Origin: Mycolicibacterium bacteremicum | Lineage (GTDB): Bacteria; Actinomycetota; Actinomycetes; Mycobacteriales; Mycobacteriaceae | DNA length: 64,000 bases | Direction: 5' to 3' | Assembly (NCBI RefSeq): GCF_002086115.1 | Contig: NZ_MVHJ01000006.1 | Span: 124,001 to 188,000, forward strand | Shown: positions 47,674-57,437 of the stretch, in pieces | How the letters are laid out: each line of letters begins with the position of its first letter | How positions within the stretch are numbered: position 1 is the stretch's first letter | The notes under the pieces: generated by a model | The model's database searches: none | What the model was told of the DNA's origin: nothing | Seen by the model: the letters and a program-made list of their open reading frames with translations, nothing else | Program-made: the position numbers and the translations under genes

Positions 47674-48306
47674 TCACGCGGCGGCCAGTGCGACAACTGC
47701 CTGCACAGCCGCCCCGGCAGTTTGCAGGGCACGCACCGATTCACAGGCCGTCGCGCCGGTGGTGACCACGTCGTCGATGACGATCACCGGTCCGTGCACC
47801 GGGCGTGTCACCCGCACCCGGCCGGCCAGGTTGCGCTGCCGGTCGGCACTGGACAGCCCGACCGAGTCGCGGGGGAATCCGGTCAGCCGCAGCGCCCCGG
47901 TGACCGTGACACCGGGCAGGTCGGCGGTCGCCGCGCGCGCCACCCGGGTCACCGGATCACCCCCGCGGCGCCGGGCCGCCAGCCGGCGGGTGGGCGCCGG
48001 GACCACGGTCAGCGGGACGTCGAGCAGGCCCCAGCCGAGCAGCCGGTCCAGCCCGACCCGCAGCGTCTGGCCCAGCGGACCGACCAGATCGGCGCGGCCG
48101 CGTTCCTTCACCGCGACGATGGCATTGCGCCGGGCGCCGGCATAGCGGCCGAGCACCAGCACCGGCACACCCGGGTCGAGGCGTGGCGTGGCGACATGGG
48201 GCTGGGCGGCGCGGGCGCGCAGTTCGGCCGCACAGGTAGCGCACCAGCGCGTCGCCGGCGCGCCGCAGCCCCCGCACTCCAGCGGCAGCATCAGATCCAG
48301 CAGCAC
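47674..48306 (-). CDS. ComF-family phosphoribosyltransferase
   Basis: The 210-residue ComF/GntX-type protein has an N-terminal zinc knuckle (CGGCG, CATC) and the PRPP-binding motif VIVIDDVVTTGATACES (about 179-195). The family is linked to DNA uptake, but the function in mycobacteria is unknown. The GTG at 48306 was chosen since a -10-like GACACT ends 6 nt upstream; an ATG at 48291 is an alternative. Rv3242c equivalent. Confidence 0.8.
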   Translation of the reverse strand: MLLDLMLPLECGGCGAPATRWCATCAAELRARAAQPHVATPRLDPGVPVLVLGRYAGARRNAIVAVKERGRADLVGPLGQTLRVGLDRLLGWGLLDVPLTVVPAPTRRLAARRRGGDPVTRVARAATADLPGVTVTGALRLTGFPRDSVGLSSADRQRNLAGRVRVTRPVHGPVIVIDDVVTTGATACESVRALQTAGAAVQAVVALAAA

Positions 48307-48351
48307 CGGTCCAGTGTCGACGGGGGCTCTGACATCACCCGGCCGGTGCGC

Positions 48352-48413
48352 GGCGAAACCCGCGTACCGGGGGTGCACGCGTCGAAGTCCGCCCCGGGTA
48401 CGCGGGTTTCGCC
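48352..48413. repeat. Large inverted repeat in divergent comF/SDR region
   Basis: The arms GGCGAAACCCGCGTACC-GGG (48352-48371) and CCCGGGTACGCGGGTTTCGCC (48393-48413) pair over 20 bp with one bulge around a 21-nt loop. The structure sits between two divergent genes, where a terminator is not expected. Confidence 0.8.
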
Positions 48414-48424
48414 GGCAACCGGGC

Positions 48425-48452
48425 CGGACACCGTCGGCGTTACCGTTAGCAT
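48425..48452 (+). promoter_or_regulatory. Promoter for leaderless SDR gene
   Basis: CGGACA (48425-48430) is followed by a 16-nt spacer and TAGCAT (48447-48452), which ends 6 nt before the ATG at 48459. No Shine-Dalgarno site. Confidence 0.55.
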
Positions 48453-48458
48453 TTCGGC

Positions 48459-49265
48459 ATGTTCGCGCAGCAGCAGGCCATCGTCACCGGCGCCGGCTCC
48501 GGGATCGGCGCGGCACTATGCCGCGCGCTGGCCGGGGCCGGGGCCGAGGTGGTGTGCACCGATATCCACGCCGCCGCCGCCCGCGCGACCGCCGAACCGC
48601 TCGGTGCGCGCTGGGCCGCCCTCGACGTCACCGACGCCGTGGCCGTGCAGGCCTGCGTCGACGAGGTGGTGGACCGGGCCGGCCGGCTGGACCTGATGTT
48701 CAACAATGCCGGCATCACCTGGGGCGGGGACACCGAACTGCTGACGCTGGCGCAGTGGGACGCGATCATCGACGTCAACATCCGCGGGGTGGTGCACGGG
48801 GTCGCGGCCGCCTATCCACTGATGGTGCGCCAGGGGCGCGGGCACATCGTCAACACCGCCTCGATGGCGGGGCTGGCCGCCGCCGGTCAGATCACCAGCT
48901 ACGTGATGACCAAGCACGCCGTCGTCGGGCTGTCGCTGGCCCTGCGGTCCGAGGCGGCCGGCCGCGGGGTCGGGGTGCTGGCCATCTGCCCCACCGCCGT
49001 GGAGACACCGATCCTGGACAAGGGTTCCGTCGGCGGGTTCGTCGGCCGCGATTTCTACACGATGGGCCGGCGCAACGCGACGTTCGCCTCGGCCGACGAC
49101 CTAGCCGCCGACACCTTGCGCGCCATCGAGGACAACCGGGCGCTGCTGGTGTGGCCGCGGCAGGCCCGGCTGGCGTGGCGGTTCGCCCGGTTCGCACCCG
49201 GACTGATGCAGCGCATGTCGACCCGGTTCGTCGACCGGCAGCGCGCCGCGCAGCAGCGCCGCTGA
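48459..49265 (+). CDS. Short-chain dehydrogenase/reductase
   Basis: The 268-residue classical SDR has the cofactor motif TGAGSGIG (10-17), an Asp after beta2 (VVCTDIH) favouring NAD, the structural NNAG motif, and catalytic Ser (NTASMAG), Tyr and Lys in SYVMTKHA. A C-terminal basic tail (RFARFAPGLMQRMSTRF) resembles membrane-associated mycobacterial SDRs. It abuts lpqB tail-to-tail with no gap. Substrate unknown. Confidence 0.88.
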   Translation: MFAQQQAIVTGAGSGIGAALCRALAGAGAEVVCTDIHAAAARATAEPLGARWAALDVTDAVAVQACVDEVVDRAGRLDLMFNNAGITWGGDTELLTLAQWDAIIDVNIRGVVHGVAAAYPLMVRQGRGHIVNTASMAGLAAAGQITSYVMTKHAVVGLSLALRSEAAGRGVGVLAICPTAVETPILDKGSVGGFVGRDFYTMGRRNATFASADDLAADTLRAIEDNRALLVWPRQARLAWRFARFAPGLMQRMSTRFVDRQRAAQQRR

Positions 49266-51035
49266 TCAGCCCGGTAGCACCGGCACCGCGCCGGCGACCA
49301 TCAGCGGCCGGACCTCCGACCAGGTGAGGTCGTTGTCGGCGGCCGACCCGGACAGCTGCAGGATCCCCCGCCGGTCGGCCACGTACACCGTGGACGGGTT
49401 GGCCGCGACCACCGACATCGGCACCGCCAGGTTGCCGTTGGGACCGTCGGAGTTGACGCCGTCGAGGTTCACATAGGACACCGGGTGCGCGGTGTCGGTC
49501 CGGGTGACCACGATGTCGTCACCGGTGCGCCATGACAGCGACACCGCGGTGTCACGCAGCCCGAAACCCAGCCGGCGCGGATAGGTCAACGCGTATCCCC
49601 CGCCGGGGGTCTGCTCCACCCCGGCCAGGATCACCTCGCCGTTGATCACCATGGCCGCCCGGGTGCCGTCGCGTGAGAGCTGCAGTTCGCTGATGGCGCC
49701 GGGGAACTTGGTGGCCACCGCGGTCGAGTCGACCGGGATGCGCGCGGGCTGCCCCGAGGCCGCCTCCTGCAGCACGCGCACCACGTTGACCCCGTCGACG
49801 ACGGTCCAGATCGCCTCGTCGAGCGACCAGCTGGGCCGGGTCAGCGAGCGCCCGTCCAGCGCCTGTGCCGCATCGCCACCCACCGGCCCGATCCACAGCG
49901 AGGACGCCATGTCGGGGGCATCGCGGCGCAGCACCACCACCGACGCGATCTCCTGCCCGCTGCGCGACAGCGCGGCCGCGGTCTGGTCGGGCATCTGACC
50001 GAACGGGCCGGGCACCCGCGGGGCGCGCTGGCCGTCCAGGTAGACCAGCGATCCGCCGACCAGGGCGTGCAGCCCGGCGCCGGCACCGTCGGCCGCACCA
50101 GGGTCGCTGGCGGCCACATCGGCGGTGTCCCAGCCCTCGGCGAACCGGTCGTCCAGGGCCGCACCGTCGGCGTTGATGATGTAGGGGCCGTTGATACCGG
50201 CCCGCGCCAACGTCCAGATGATCTGCGCGGCAAGCAATTGCCGAGTGTGCGGGTCGGTGGTGGACAGGTTCTCCAGGTCGATGCGGGCGCCGCCGTACCC
50301 GCGGCCCACCCCGGTCTTGCTGCCGTCGGCGCGGGTGACCGGGCCGCGCAGCCGCATCGGCGCGGCTAGCAGATTGCGCACGGTGTGCGCCATCTCCGGG
50401 CGCGGGCCGGTGATCAGCTTGCTCATCAGCTCGGTGGCCAGTTGATCGGAATCCGACACCGCCACATAGCGTGGGTCGGGCACCACGGTGTTGCCGGTCG
50501 GGTCGGTGAAATACAGCGTGTTGCGCCGGTAGGTCTGTTGGAACTGCTGCCAGTCCAGGAACACCCCGTTGGGCAGCCGGTCGATGCGCCAGCCGCCGGG
50601 AGTCTGCACCAGCTCGATGGGCCCGGGATCGGGCAACGCGCCCTCGGCGGTCTCGAAGACGCCGACATCGGACAGCGAGCCCAGGATGTCGGCCTGCATG
50701 GTGACCGACACCCGATCGGGCCGGCGGGTCTCGGTGAACACCACCCGGTCGATCAGCAGGGCGCTGCCCGCGTCATCCCAACCGCGCGAGGCGGATTCGG
50801 TGAGGAACTGGCGGGCGGCCAGGTGCCGGTTCGCCGGATCGGCGGTGGCCTTGAGGAATTCGCGCAGCAACACGTCGGGTTCCATGCCCGGTGTCGGGGT
50901 GGGCAGCCGGGGCGGCGCGGCCCGCTCGACGGTGCCGATCGCCTGCGGCGCAGACGATGTCGGCACGCCCGCGCATCCGGACACGGCGAGCACCACCGAC
51001 AACGCGACGCTCACCGCCGCGAGGACGCGTCTCAT
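49266..51035 (-). CDS. lpqB: LpqB, lipoprotein partner of MtrAB
   Basis: The 589-residue lipoprotein has the lipobox VSGC (Cys21) after a signal peptide, a GerMN-like domain around 190-300, and a C-terminal beta-propeller-like region. It binds the extracellular domain of MtrB and tunes MtrA phosphorylation. It is last in the mtrA-mtrB-lpqB operon and starts with ATG overlapping the mtrB stop (ATGA). Rv3244c equivalent. Confidence 0.94.
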   Translation of the reverse strand: MRRVLAAVSVALSVVLAVSGCAGVPTSSAPQAIGTVERAAPPRLPTPTPGMEPDVLLREFLKATADPANRHLAARQFLTESASRGWDDAGSALLIDRVVFTETRRPDRVSVTMQADILGSLSDVGVFETAEGALPDPGPIELVQTPGGWRIDRLPNGVFLDWQQFQQTYRRNTLYFTDPTGNTVVPDPRYVAVSDSDQLATELMSKLITGPRPEMAHTVRNLLAAPMRLRGPVTRADGSKTGVGRGYGGARIDLENLSTTDPHTRQLLAAQIIWTLARAGINGPYIINADGAALDDRFAEGWDTADVAASDPGAADGAGAGLHALVGGSLVYLDGQRAPRVPGPFGQMPDQTAAALSRSGQEIASVVVLRRDAPDMASSLWIGPVGGDAAQALDGRSLTRPSWSLDEAIWTVVDGVNVVRVLQEAASGQPARIPVDSTAVATKFPGAISELQLSRDGTRAAMVINGEVILAGVEQTPGGGYALTYPRRLGFGLRDTAVSLSWRTGDDIVVTRTDTAHPVSYVNLDGVNSDGPNGNLAVPMSVVAANPSTVYVADRRGILQLSGSAADNDLTWSEVRPLMVAGAVPVLPG

Positions 51036-52702
51036 ACGCCCTCCGATTCCCGGTCGCGCCTGCCGCGGTCGGCGGCGCGGGTCGGCCCGCTCACACCGAC
51101 GGGCTTGAGCGGCAACGGGCTGGTGGTCACCTTGTGCCCTCGCACCAGCGGCAGCGTCAGTCGGAAACAGGCACCCTTGCCGGGTTCGCCCCAGGCCTCC
51201 AGGCGCCCCTGGTGCAGCCGGGCGTCCTCGATGCTGATCGCCAGGCCCAGGCCGGTGCCCCCGGAGCGGCGCACCCGCGACGGGTCCGAGCGCCAGAACC
51301 GGCTGAACACCAGCTTCTCCTCGCCCGGGCGCAGCCCGACGCCGTGATCGCGGACCGTCACGGCGACCGTGTCTTCGTCGGCGGCCATCCGGATCTCGAC
51401 CGGTTTGCGTTCGGCGTGGTCGATGGCGTTGGCGATCAGATTGCGCAGGATGCGTTCCACCCGGCGCGGATCGACCTCGGCGATCACGCCGTCACCGGGC
51501 ATGTCGACATCGAGTTGCACGGCGGCGTCGGCGGCCAGGTGCCCGACGTTGTCCAGCGCGCTCTGTACGGTGGCGCGCAGATCCACCGCCTCGACGGCCA
51601 GCTCGGCGACACCGGCGTCGTGCCGCGAAATCTCCAGCAGGTCGGCCAGCAGCGTCTCGAACCGATCCAGTTCGTTGACCATCAACTCGGTGGACCGGCG
51701 TAGCGCGGGGTCCAGTTCGTCGCTGTGATCGTGGATCAGGTCGGCGGCCATCCGCACCGTGGTGAGTGGGGTGCGCAACTCGTGACTGACGTCGGAGGTG
51801 AAGCGGCGCTGCAGATTACCGAACTCCTCGAGCTGGGTGATCTGACGCGACAGGCTCTCGGCCATGTCGTTGAACGACACCGCCAGCCGGGCCATGTCGT
51901 CCTCGCCGCGCACCGGCATCCGCTCGGTGAGATGACCCTCGGCGAAGCGCTCGGCGATCCGCGACGCCGACCGCACCGGTAGCACGATCTGGCGGGCCAC
52001 CAGCAGCGCGATCGCGGCCAGCAGGCCCAGCAGCACGATGCCACCGGTGGCCATGGTGCCGCGCACCAGCGCGATGGTGGATTCCTCGTTGCTCAACGGG
52101 AAGATCAGGTACAGCTCGAGATTGGTGACCGCCGACCGCGACGACCCGCTGGGGCTGCCGACGATCAGCGCGGGGCCGGAGAAGCCGTCGGTGTGCACCG
52201 TCGCGTACTGATAGCTGACCTGCCCGGCCTGTACGAAGTCGCGCAACGCAGCGGGGATCTGCTGTACCGGCCCGGCCGCGGTGGCCGCGCGCGGCCCGTC
52301 ACCGGGAACCACCAGCACCGCGTCGTAGGCGCCGGCCAGACCGGGTCCGGCATCGGCCTTGCGGTCGATCAGGGTGTTGCGCGCCAGTTGCAGGCTGCTG
52401 TCCAGCGAGCGGGTCTCCTCGCCGCCGACGATGCCGCCGACGGTGTCGCGGGCCCGCTCGATCTCCTCGGTGGCCGCGCGGACCTTCACCTCGAGGATGC
52501 GGTCGGTGATCTGACTGGTCAGCACGAAACCGAGGACCAGGATGACGGCCAGGGACAGCCCGAGGGTCAGCGAGACCACCCGCAGCTGCAGCGAACGGCG
52601 CCAGGCGAAACTGATGGCGCGGCCGAGCGCGCCGAGACCGCGCAGCATCGGGGACGGGCCCCGGAACCGGCTGCGGCCACGTTGTCTGGATCCGAAGATC
52701 AC
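51032..52702 (-). CDS. mtrB: MtrB, membrane sensor histidine kinase
   Basis: The 556-residue kinase has two membrane segments (about 42-62 and 213-233) flanking an extracellular sensor domain. HAMP (about 234-286), the H-box [17 protein letters not shown] (about 297-313) and the ATPase lobe ([27 protein letters not shown]) follow. It pairs with MtrA to control cell division and envelope genes. It lies 40 nt after mtrA. Rv3245c equivalent. Confidence 0.95.
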   Translation of the reverse strand: MIFGSRQRGRSRFRGPSPMLRGLGALGRAISFAWRRSLQLRVVSLTLGLSLAVILVLGFVLTSQITDRILEVKVRAATEEIERARDTVGGIVGGEETRSLDSSLQLARNTLIDRKADAGPGLAGAYDAVLVVPGDGPRAATAAGPVQQIPAALRDFVQAGQVSYQYATVHTDGFSGPALIVGSPSGSSRSAVTNLELYLIFPLSNEESTIALVRGTMATGGIVLLGLLAAIALLVARQIVLPVRSASRIAERFAEGHLTERMPVRGEDDMARLAVSFNDMAESLSRQITQLEEFGNLQRRFTSDVSHELRTPLTTVRMAADLIHDHSDELDPALRRSTELMVNELDRFETLLADLLEISRHDAGVAELAVEAVDLRATVQSALDNVGHLAADAAVQLDVDMPGDGVIAEVDPRRVERILRNLIANAIDHAERKPVEIRMAADEDTVAVTVRDHGVGLRPGEEKLVFSRFWRSDPSRVRRSGGTGLGLAISIEDARLHQGRLEAWGEPGKGACFRLTLPLVRGHKVTTSPLPLKPVGVSGPTRAADRGRRDRESEGV

Positions 52703-52742
52703 AGGTACTGCCGAACGATCACGACGGCGGTGCCGTCACACA

Positions 52743-53429
52743 TCACGGCGGTCCGGCCTTGTATCCCACTCCTCGAACGGTCAGCACCACCTGCGGATTC
52801 TCCGGGTCGGTCTCGACCTTGGCCCGCAGTCGCTGCACATGCACGTTGACCAGCCGGGTGTCGGCGGGATGCCGGTAACCCCAGACCTGTTCGAGCAGCA
52901 CATCCCGGGTGAACACCTGCCGGGGTTTGCGGGCGAGGGCCACCAGGAGGTCGAATTCCAGCGGCGTGAGCGAGATCTGCTCACCGTTGCGGGTGACCTT
53001 GTGGGCCGGCACGTCGATGTCGATGTCGGCGATCGAGAGCATCTCGGCCGGCTCGTCGTCGTTGCGGCGTAACCGGGCCCGCACCCGGGCCACCAGCTCC
53101 TTGGGCTTGAACGGCTTCATCACGTAGTCGTCGGCGCCGGATTCCAGACCCAGCACCACATCGACGGTGTCGGTCTTGGCGGTCAGCATGACGATCGGGA
53201 CGCCGGAGTCCGAGCGCAGCACCCGGCAGACGTCGATGCCGTTCATCCCGGGCAGCATGAGATCCAGCAGGACCAGATCGGGCCGCAGCTCACGCACGGC
53301 GGTGAGCGCCTGGCTGCCGTCGCCGATGACTGCGGTGTCGAAACCCTCGTTGCGGAGGACGATGGTGAGCATCTCGGCCAATGACGGGTCGTCGTCGACG
53401 ACCAGGATCCGTTGCCTCATGGTGACCAT
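52743..53429 (-). CDS. mtrA: MtrA, OmpR-family response regulator
   Basis: The 228-residue regulator has a receiver domain (ILVVDDDPSL, phosphoacceptor Asp in LVLLDLMLPG, Lys in MKPFKPKEL). The winged-helix DNA-binding domain has SLTPLEFDLL, YRHPADTRLVNVHVQRLRAK. The ATG at 53429 gives the known 228-residue length. It is essential in M. tuberculosis and binds promoters of resuscitation and cell-division genes. Rv3246c equivalent. Confidence 0.96.
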   Translation of the reverse strand: MVTMRQRILVVDDDPSLAEMLTIVLRNEGFDTAVIGDGSQALTAVRELRPDLVLLDLMLPGMNGIDVCRVLRSDSGVPIVMLTAKTDTVDVVLGLESGADDYVMKPFKPKELVARVRARLRRNDDEPAEMLSIADIDIDVPAHKVTRNGEQISLTPLEFDLLVALARKPRQVFTRDVLLEQVWGYRHPADTRLVNVHVQRLRAKVETDPENPQVVLTVRGVGYKAGPP

Positions 53430-53566
53430 GGTGTCACCACAAGGGGACAAAACCCGGGTGCCACGCGGTGCCGGCTGTGTTATCGGCGTGCCGCGCCCAC
53501 CCCGGCCGGGCGGCCGCCGGAACTGCGCGTGGCATGTCCGCGTGCCGAGTGGGTACACCGACCCGC

Positions 53567-54523
53567 ATGAGCAACCAGGACGCCTCCGCCCCGGATCCCG
53601 ACACCGTCGTCATCTTCGCCCCGCTGCCGGTCCTCACGGTGACCGTCGAGGACCGCTCCGGTGAGGACGACATCCACGTGCACGCCGGCGGACAGGGCGT
53701 GTGGCAGTCCCGGATGGTGTCCTCGCTCGGCGTGCCGGTGGTGCTGTGCTGCGCGCTCGGTGGCGAGACCGGTCACGTGCTGGGCCACCTGTTGCCCGGC
53801 CGTGGGATCGACGTCAAGTCGGTGCCGGTGAGTTCCCGCAACGGGGGCTACGTCCACGACCGCCGCGAGGGCAGCCGCGACATCGTCGCCGAGTCGGCCG
53901 GCAACGCGCTGGACCGCCACGAACTCGACGCGCTCTACGAGCTGACCCTGACCGAGGGCCTCACCCATGGCCGGGTGCTGCTGTCGGGTCCGCAGGAGGA
54001 CCGTGCGCTACCCGCCGAGATCTACCGGCGCCTGGCCGCGGATCTGAGCGCCAACGGCTGCAAGGTCACCGCCGACCTGGCCGGCGACCGGCTGGAGGCG
54101 GCGCTCGCCGGTGGCCTGGAGCTGGTGAAGGTCAGCCACGAGGAGTTGCTCGACGACGGCCGCGCGAAGTCCGACGACGCCGGCGAATTGGTCAAGGCCA
54201 TGCACGGCATGCGCGAGGAGGGTGCGGCGACCATCGTCGTCTCCCGTTCCGGCGCGGCGCCCGCGTTGGCGCTGACCGCCGAGGACGACGTGCTGGAGGT
54301 CGTGATGCCCAGCCTGGAGCCCGCCGACCCGCGCGGCGCCGGGGACTCCATGACGGCGGGCATGGTGGCCGCACTGGCTGCCGGTGATCCGATCCGGCGC
54401 GCCCTGCAGATCGGTGCGGCGTGCGGGGCGCTCAACGTGGTGCGGCACGGGCTGGGCACCGGCGGGGCGCGCGCCGTGCAGACCCTGGCCGAGCGCGTCG
54501 AGCTGCGGCCCTGGAAGAAGTAG
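53567..54523 (+). CDS. PfkB-family sugar kinase
   Basis: The 318-residue PfkB/ribokinase-family kinase has an early Gly pair in HAGGQGVWQSRMVSSLG (about 36-52). The C-terminal ATP/anion-hole motif DPRGAGDSMTAGM (about 257-269) carries the catalytic Asp. It is nearest to 1-phosphofructokinase/tagatose-6-phosphate kinase types in layout, but no sugar transport genes adjoin it, so the substrate is open. ATG 53567 was chosen over upstream in-frame starts, which lack support. It lies 33 bp before surE. Confidence 0.82.
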   Translation: MSNQDASAPDPDTVVIFAPLPVLTVTVEDRSGEDDIHVHAGGQGVWQSRMVSSLGVPVVLCCALGGETGHVLGHLLPGRGIDVKSVPVSSRNGGYVHDRREGSRDIVAESAGNALDRHELDALYELTLTEGLTHGRVLLSGPQEDRALPAEIYRRLAADLSANGCKVTADLAGDRLEAALAGGLELVKVSHEELLDDGRAKSDDAGELVKAMHGMREEGAATIVVSRSGAAPALALTAEDDVLEVVMPSLEPADPRGAGDSMTAGMVAALAAGDPIRRALQIGAACGALNVVRHGLGTGGARAVQTLAERVELRPWKK

Positions 54524-54556
54524 CCCCCGTCCGCGAGCAACCGCAAAGGAGACACC

Positions 54557-55327
54557 ATGCCACGGGCACTGGTCACCAACGACGACGGGATCGACTCCCC
54601 CGGCCTGCACGCGCTGGCCGGTGCGGCGGTGGCCGCCGGGCTGGAGGTCATCGTGGCCGCCCCCGCCGAGCAGGCCAGCGGCGCGAGCGCCGCGCTGACC
54701 GCAGTGCGCGAGGACGGCCGCACCGTCATCGAGCGCCGGGATCTGCCCGGACTCGACGGTGTGCAGGCGTGGGCGGTGCACGCCCAGCCCGGGCACATCG
54801 TCGCCGCGGCGCTGGGCGGCTGGTTCGATCCGCCGCCGGATATCGTGCTGTCCGGGATCAATCACGGCGCCAATGTCGGTCGCGCCGTGTTGCATTCGGG
54901 CACGGTCGGCGCGGCGCTCACCGCGCAGATCGCCGACACCCGGGCGCTGGCGGTATCGCTGGACGTCGCGCTGCACCCCACCGGTGAACGCTATTGGGAC
55001 ACCGCGGCGGGTCTGGTCGCCCCGGTGCTCGATCTGCTGCGTGACGCGCCGGCGGGCACCGTGTTGTCGTTGAACGTGCCCGACCGCCCGGCGGCCGACC
55101 TCGGCCCGCTGCGCCATGCCCGGCTGGCCCGCGGCGGCGCCGTGCAGACCCGCGTCGACGAGATCGGTGACGGCGGGCTGCGGCTCGCCGAGGTCGAGAT
55201 GGCCGATCCGCCCGAGGAGGGCACCGACAGCGCGCTGCTGATCGCCGGGCACCCGACGCTGACCGCACTGCGGTCACCGGCCGAGCACCATGACGAGCTG
55301 GTGCGCAGCTGGCTGGCCTCAGGCTGA
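54557..55327 (+). CDS. surE: SurE 5'/3'-nucleotidase
   Basis: The 256-residue SurE has the metal-binding VTNDDGIDSPG (6-16, Asp-Asp), SGINHGANVGRAVLHSGTVGAA with the Asn ligand and catalytic loop, and LSLNVPD. It dephosphorylates nucleoside monophosphates in stationary phase. An AAAGGAG site precedes the ATG. Its last 9 bp overlap the convergent tmk 3' end. Confidence 0.93.
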   Translation: MPRALVTNDDGIDSPGLHALAGAAVAAGLEVIVAAPAEQASGASAALTAVREDGRTVIERRDLPGLDGVQAWAVHAQPGHIVAAALGGWFDPPPDIVLSGINHGANVGRAVLHSGTVGAALTAQIADTRALAVSLDVALHPTGERYWDTAAGLVAPVLDLLRDAPAGTVLSLNVPDRPAADLGPLRHARLARGGAVQTRVDEIGDGGLRLAEVEMADPPEEGTDSALLIAGHPTLTALRSPAEHHDELVRSWLASG

Positions 55328-55951
55328 GGTGATGTCGGCCGCGAGGGCGGCGGCGTCGACCGCGGGCCCGACGACCCGCCACGGCCCGCCCCAGCCCGCC
55401 GCGGCCAGTTCGGCATAGACCGCGCCGGTGCGCTGCTGCAGACCGCCGTCGCGTTCGTAGGCATCCCGGGCGCGGCCGATGTCGGCGGCCGCCCTGCCGA
55501 TCGCCCGCTGCGCCGCAAGCTCAACTGGAACATCAAGCAGCACTTGATAATCCGGCACCGGCAGGCCGAACCGACCGAACTCCAAGTCGCGCACCCAGGC
55601 GACGACTTCGCCGTCTCCACGCTGATGCAGCCGCGCGGCGCTGTAAGCCGCGTTGGATGCCACATACCGATCCAGGATCAGCACGTCATGGCTGTCGGTG
55701 AGCCCACGAATATCGTCTGCGGCTCCCGCACGGTCGAGCGCGAACAGGGTCGCCATCGCATACACCGAGTCGGTCAGGTCGCCGTGCTCGCCGTGCAGCG
55801 CCTCGGCGGCCAGATCGGCGTGCACGGATCTGCCGTAGCGCGGAAAGGCCAGTGTGGTCACGGTTTTGCCGTCGGCCTCCAGCGCTGTGCGCAGACCTTC
55901 GGTCAGCGTGCGCTTGCCGGCCCCGTCGAGGCCCTCGATCACGATGAGCAC
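55319..55951 (-). CDS. tmk: Thymidylate kinase
   Basis: The 210-residue kinase has the P-loop EGLDGAGKRTL (6-16), FPRYGRSVHADLAAEAL, the DRYVASNAAYSAARL motif with the catalytic Arg, and a lid region. It phosphorylates dTMP to dTDP. The GTG at 55951 is supported by family start and by a -10 hexamer 6 nt upstream. Rv3247c equivalent. Confidence 0.94.
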   Translation of the reverse strand: MLIVIEGLDGAGKRTLTEGLRTALEADGKTVTTLAFPRYGRSVHADLAAEALHGEHGDLTDSVYAMATLFALDRAGAADDIRGLTDSHDVLILDRYVASNAAYSAARLHQRGDGEVVAWVRDLEFGRFGLPVPDYQVLLDVPVELAAQRAIGRAAADIGRARDAYERDGGLQQRTGAVYAELAAAGWGGPWRVVGPAVDAAALAADITSA

Positions 55952-55957
55952 GCGGCG

Positions 55958-55963
55958 AGCGTA
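55958..55963 (-). promoter_or_regulatory. -10-like hexamer for leaderless tmk
   Basis: On the minus strand TACGCT ends 6 nt before the GTG at 55951; no Shine-Dalgarno site is present. Confidence 0.5.
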
Positions 55964-55973
55964 GCCGACGGCC

Positions 55974-57281
55974 CTAGAACTGGCCGCAGTTCGGTCTCGT
56001 CGGAACCCCGTTGAACCGGTCGGCGATCCACTGCATCGCCGGCTCACCGTCGACGAGCATGGGCAGCGCATGGTTCACCACGGCCTTGTTCAGAAACGGT
56101 GGTTGTTCGTTGGTGCGGAACTCGATGTCGGCCCCCTTGGCGCACCAGTCCTTGCCGAGTTGGACCGATGGCCCGTAGGGCACCAACGGATCGAAGCGGT
56201 TGTGGTTGATCAGCACCGGCGCATTGGGTTTCAGCGTGCCGAGCTTCTGCAGGTCGAGCAGACCGCGGAACTGCGGGTCCTGCAGTAGTTCGAAGATGGG
56301 ACCGGTGAAGTAGGGCTGCAGGTGCCGGAACATGAACTTGATCAACGATTCGCCGACACACTGGTCCTTGGTCTTGTCCACGAAGTCCATGCCGCGCGGG
56401 GTGAGCAACCCGCGGATCTTGGCCTCCACCTCCGGGTAGGTCTGGAAGACGCTGTTGAGCGCGTAGCCGATCACGGCGACCAGCGCGCTGCCGTCGGCGA
56501 ACGGGATCAGCTCGGCCAGATCGGCCGGCGGCGCCCCGGCATAGGTGCCCACGATGTTCAGCTCGGGGGCATATGCCGAGGCCATCTCGGCCGCCGACGC
56601 CGCCGCGCCACCGCCCTGCGAGTAACCCCAGAAGGCAATGGGCCCACCCGGTGTCAGCGAGGTGCCGGGCAGCAGGCGTGCGGCGCGCGCCGCGTCGAGC
56701 ATGGCCTGGCCCTGGGACACCCGGTTGACGTAGGTGTGGGTGACCCCGATGGTGCCCATACCTTCGTAGTCGGTCATCACGATGGCGAATCCGCGGGCCA
56801 CCATGGTGGCGACGAACAGTTCCTCGTAGTTGAAGGTGAAGTCCAGGTACGGCGACCAGTGGATGCCCTGGTTGAATCCTCGCGACGGTGCGCATTGATC
56901 ACCCTGGCCCTGGGTGCCCGGCCCGTAGACGATCAGCGGCCGCGGCCCCTGGCCCGGCCACGGCGCCCACGGTTCGAAGTAGGTACCGGTCACCACGTCG
57001 GGCTTGCCGCGACCGTCGGTGCTGCGATACATGATGCGGGTGCCGTTGGCCATGATGTGGCCGAGTTGGCCGGACGGCTCGAGAACCAATCGGGAGGGCT
57101 CGGTTCGCACGAGGGCACCCGGCGGCACGTCCGGCAACGGATTCGGTGGCGTGTAGAACGCGGTGTACTCGTCCTCGTTGTAGTACGGGTACCAGTCGTC
57201 GGCATGCGCCAAACCGCTTGCGAGGCAACTGATGACGAATCCGAAAGACATCACGACGAACAGCGCCCCGGCCCGAATCAC
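55974..57281 (-). CDS. Secreted lipase (LIP/PF03583-type)
   Basis: The 435-residue exported protein has a signal peptide (GALFVVMSFGFVISCLASGLA, cleavage near HADD). The alpha/beta hydrolase core carries the nucleophile motif GYSQGGGAA (about 214-222) and a C-terminal catalytic His region VNHALPML. The layout matches secretory LIP-family lipases such as CAL-A. Several Cys pairs suit an extracellular enzyme. It is inserted between tmk and sahH, not in the M. tuberculosis order as remembered. Confidence 0.88.
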   Translation of the reverse strand: MIRAGALFVVMSFGFVISCLASGLAHADDWYPYYNEDEYTAFYTPPNPLPDVPPGALVRTEPSRLVLEPSGQLGHIMANGTRIMYRSTDGRGKPDVVTGTYFEPWAPWPGQGPRPLIVYGPGTQGQGDQCAPSRGFNQGIHWSPYLDFTFNYEELFVATMVARGFAIVMTDYEGMGTIGVTHTYVNRVSQGQAMLDAARAARLLPGTSLTPGGPIAFWGYSQGGGAAASAAEMASAYAPELNIVGTYAGAPPADLAELIPFADGSALVAVIGYALNSVFQTYPEVEAKIRGLLTPRGMDFVDKTKDQCVGESLIKFMFRHLQPYFTGPIFELLQDPQFRGLLDLQKLGTLKPNAPVLINHNRFDPLVPYGPSVQLGKDWCAKGADIEFRTNEQPPFLNKAVVNHALPMLVDGEPAMQWIADRFNGVPTRPNCGQF

Positions 57282-57437
57282 TACCGGACAGTAACATCAC
57301 GGTGACCGATTGGCTACGGATTCATCACGTTTCGTTTGACGGCCAAGGTGTAACGTCGCGGCGCGAAATTTGCTTGCCCGCGCGCAGTTTCGCCGGCCTG
57401 ACCATCCACCAGCTACCGCGGTGTCACGCCGGGCCGC

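Noticed and set aside
53430..53566. MtrA autoregulatory site upstream of mtrA
   Set aside because: Only a partial GTCACC resembles an MtrA box and no tandem repeat was found.
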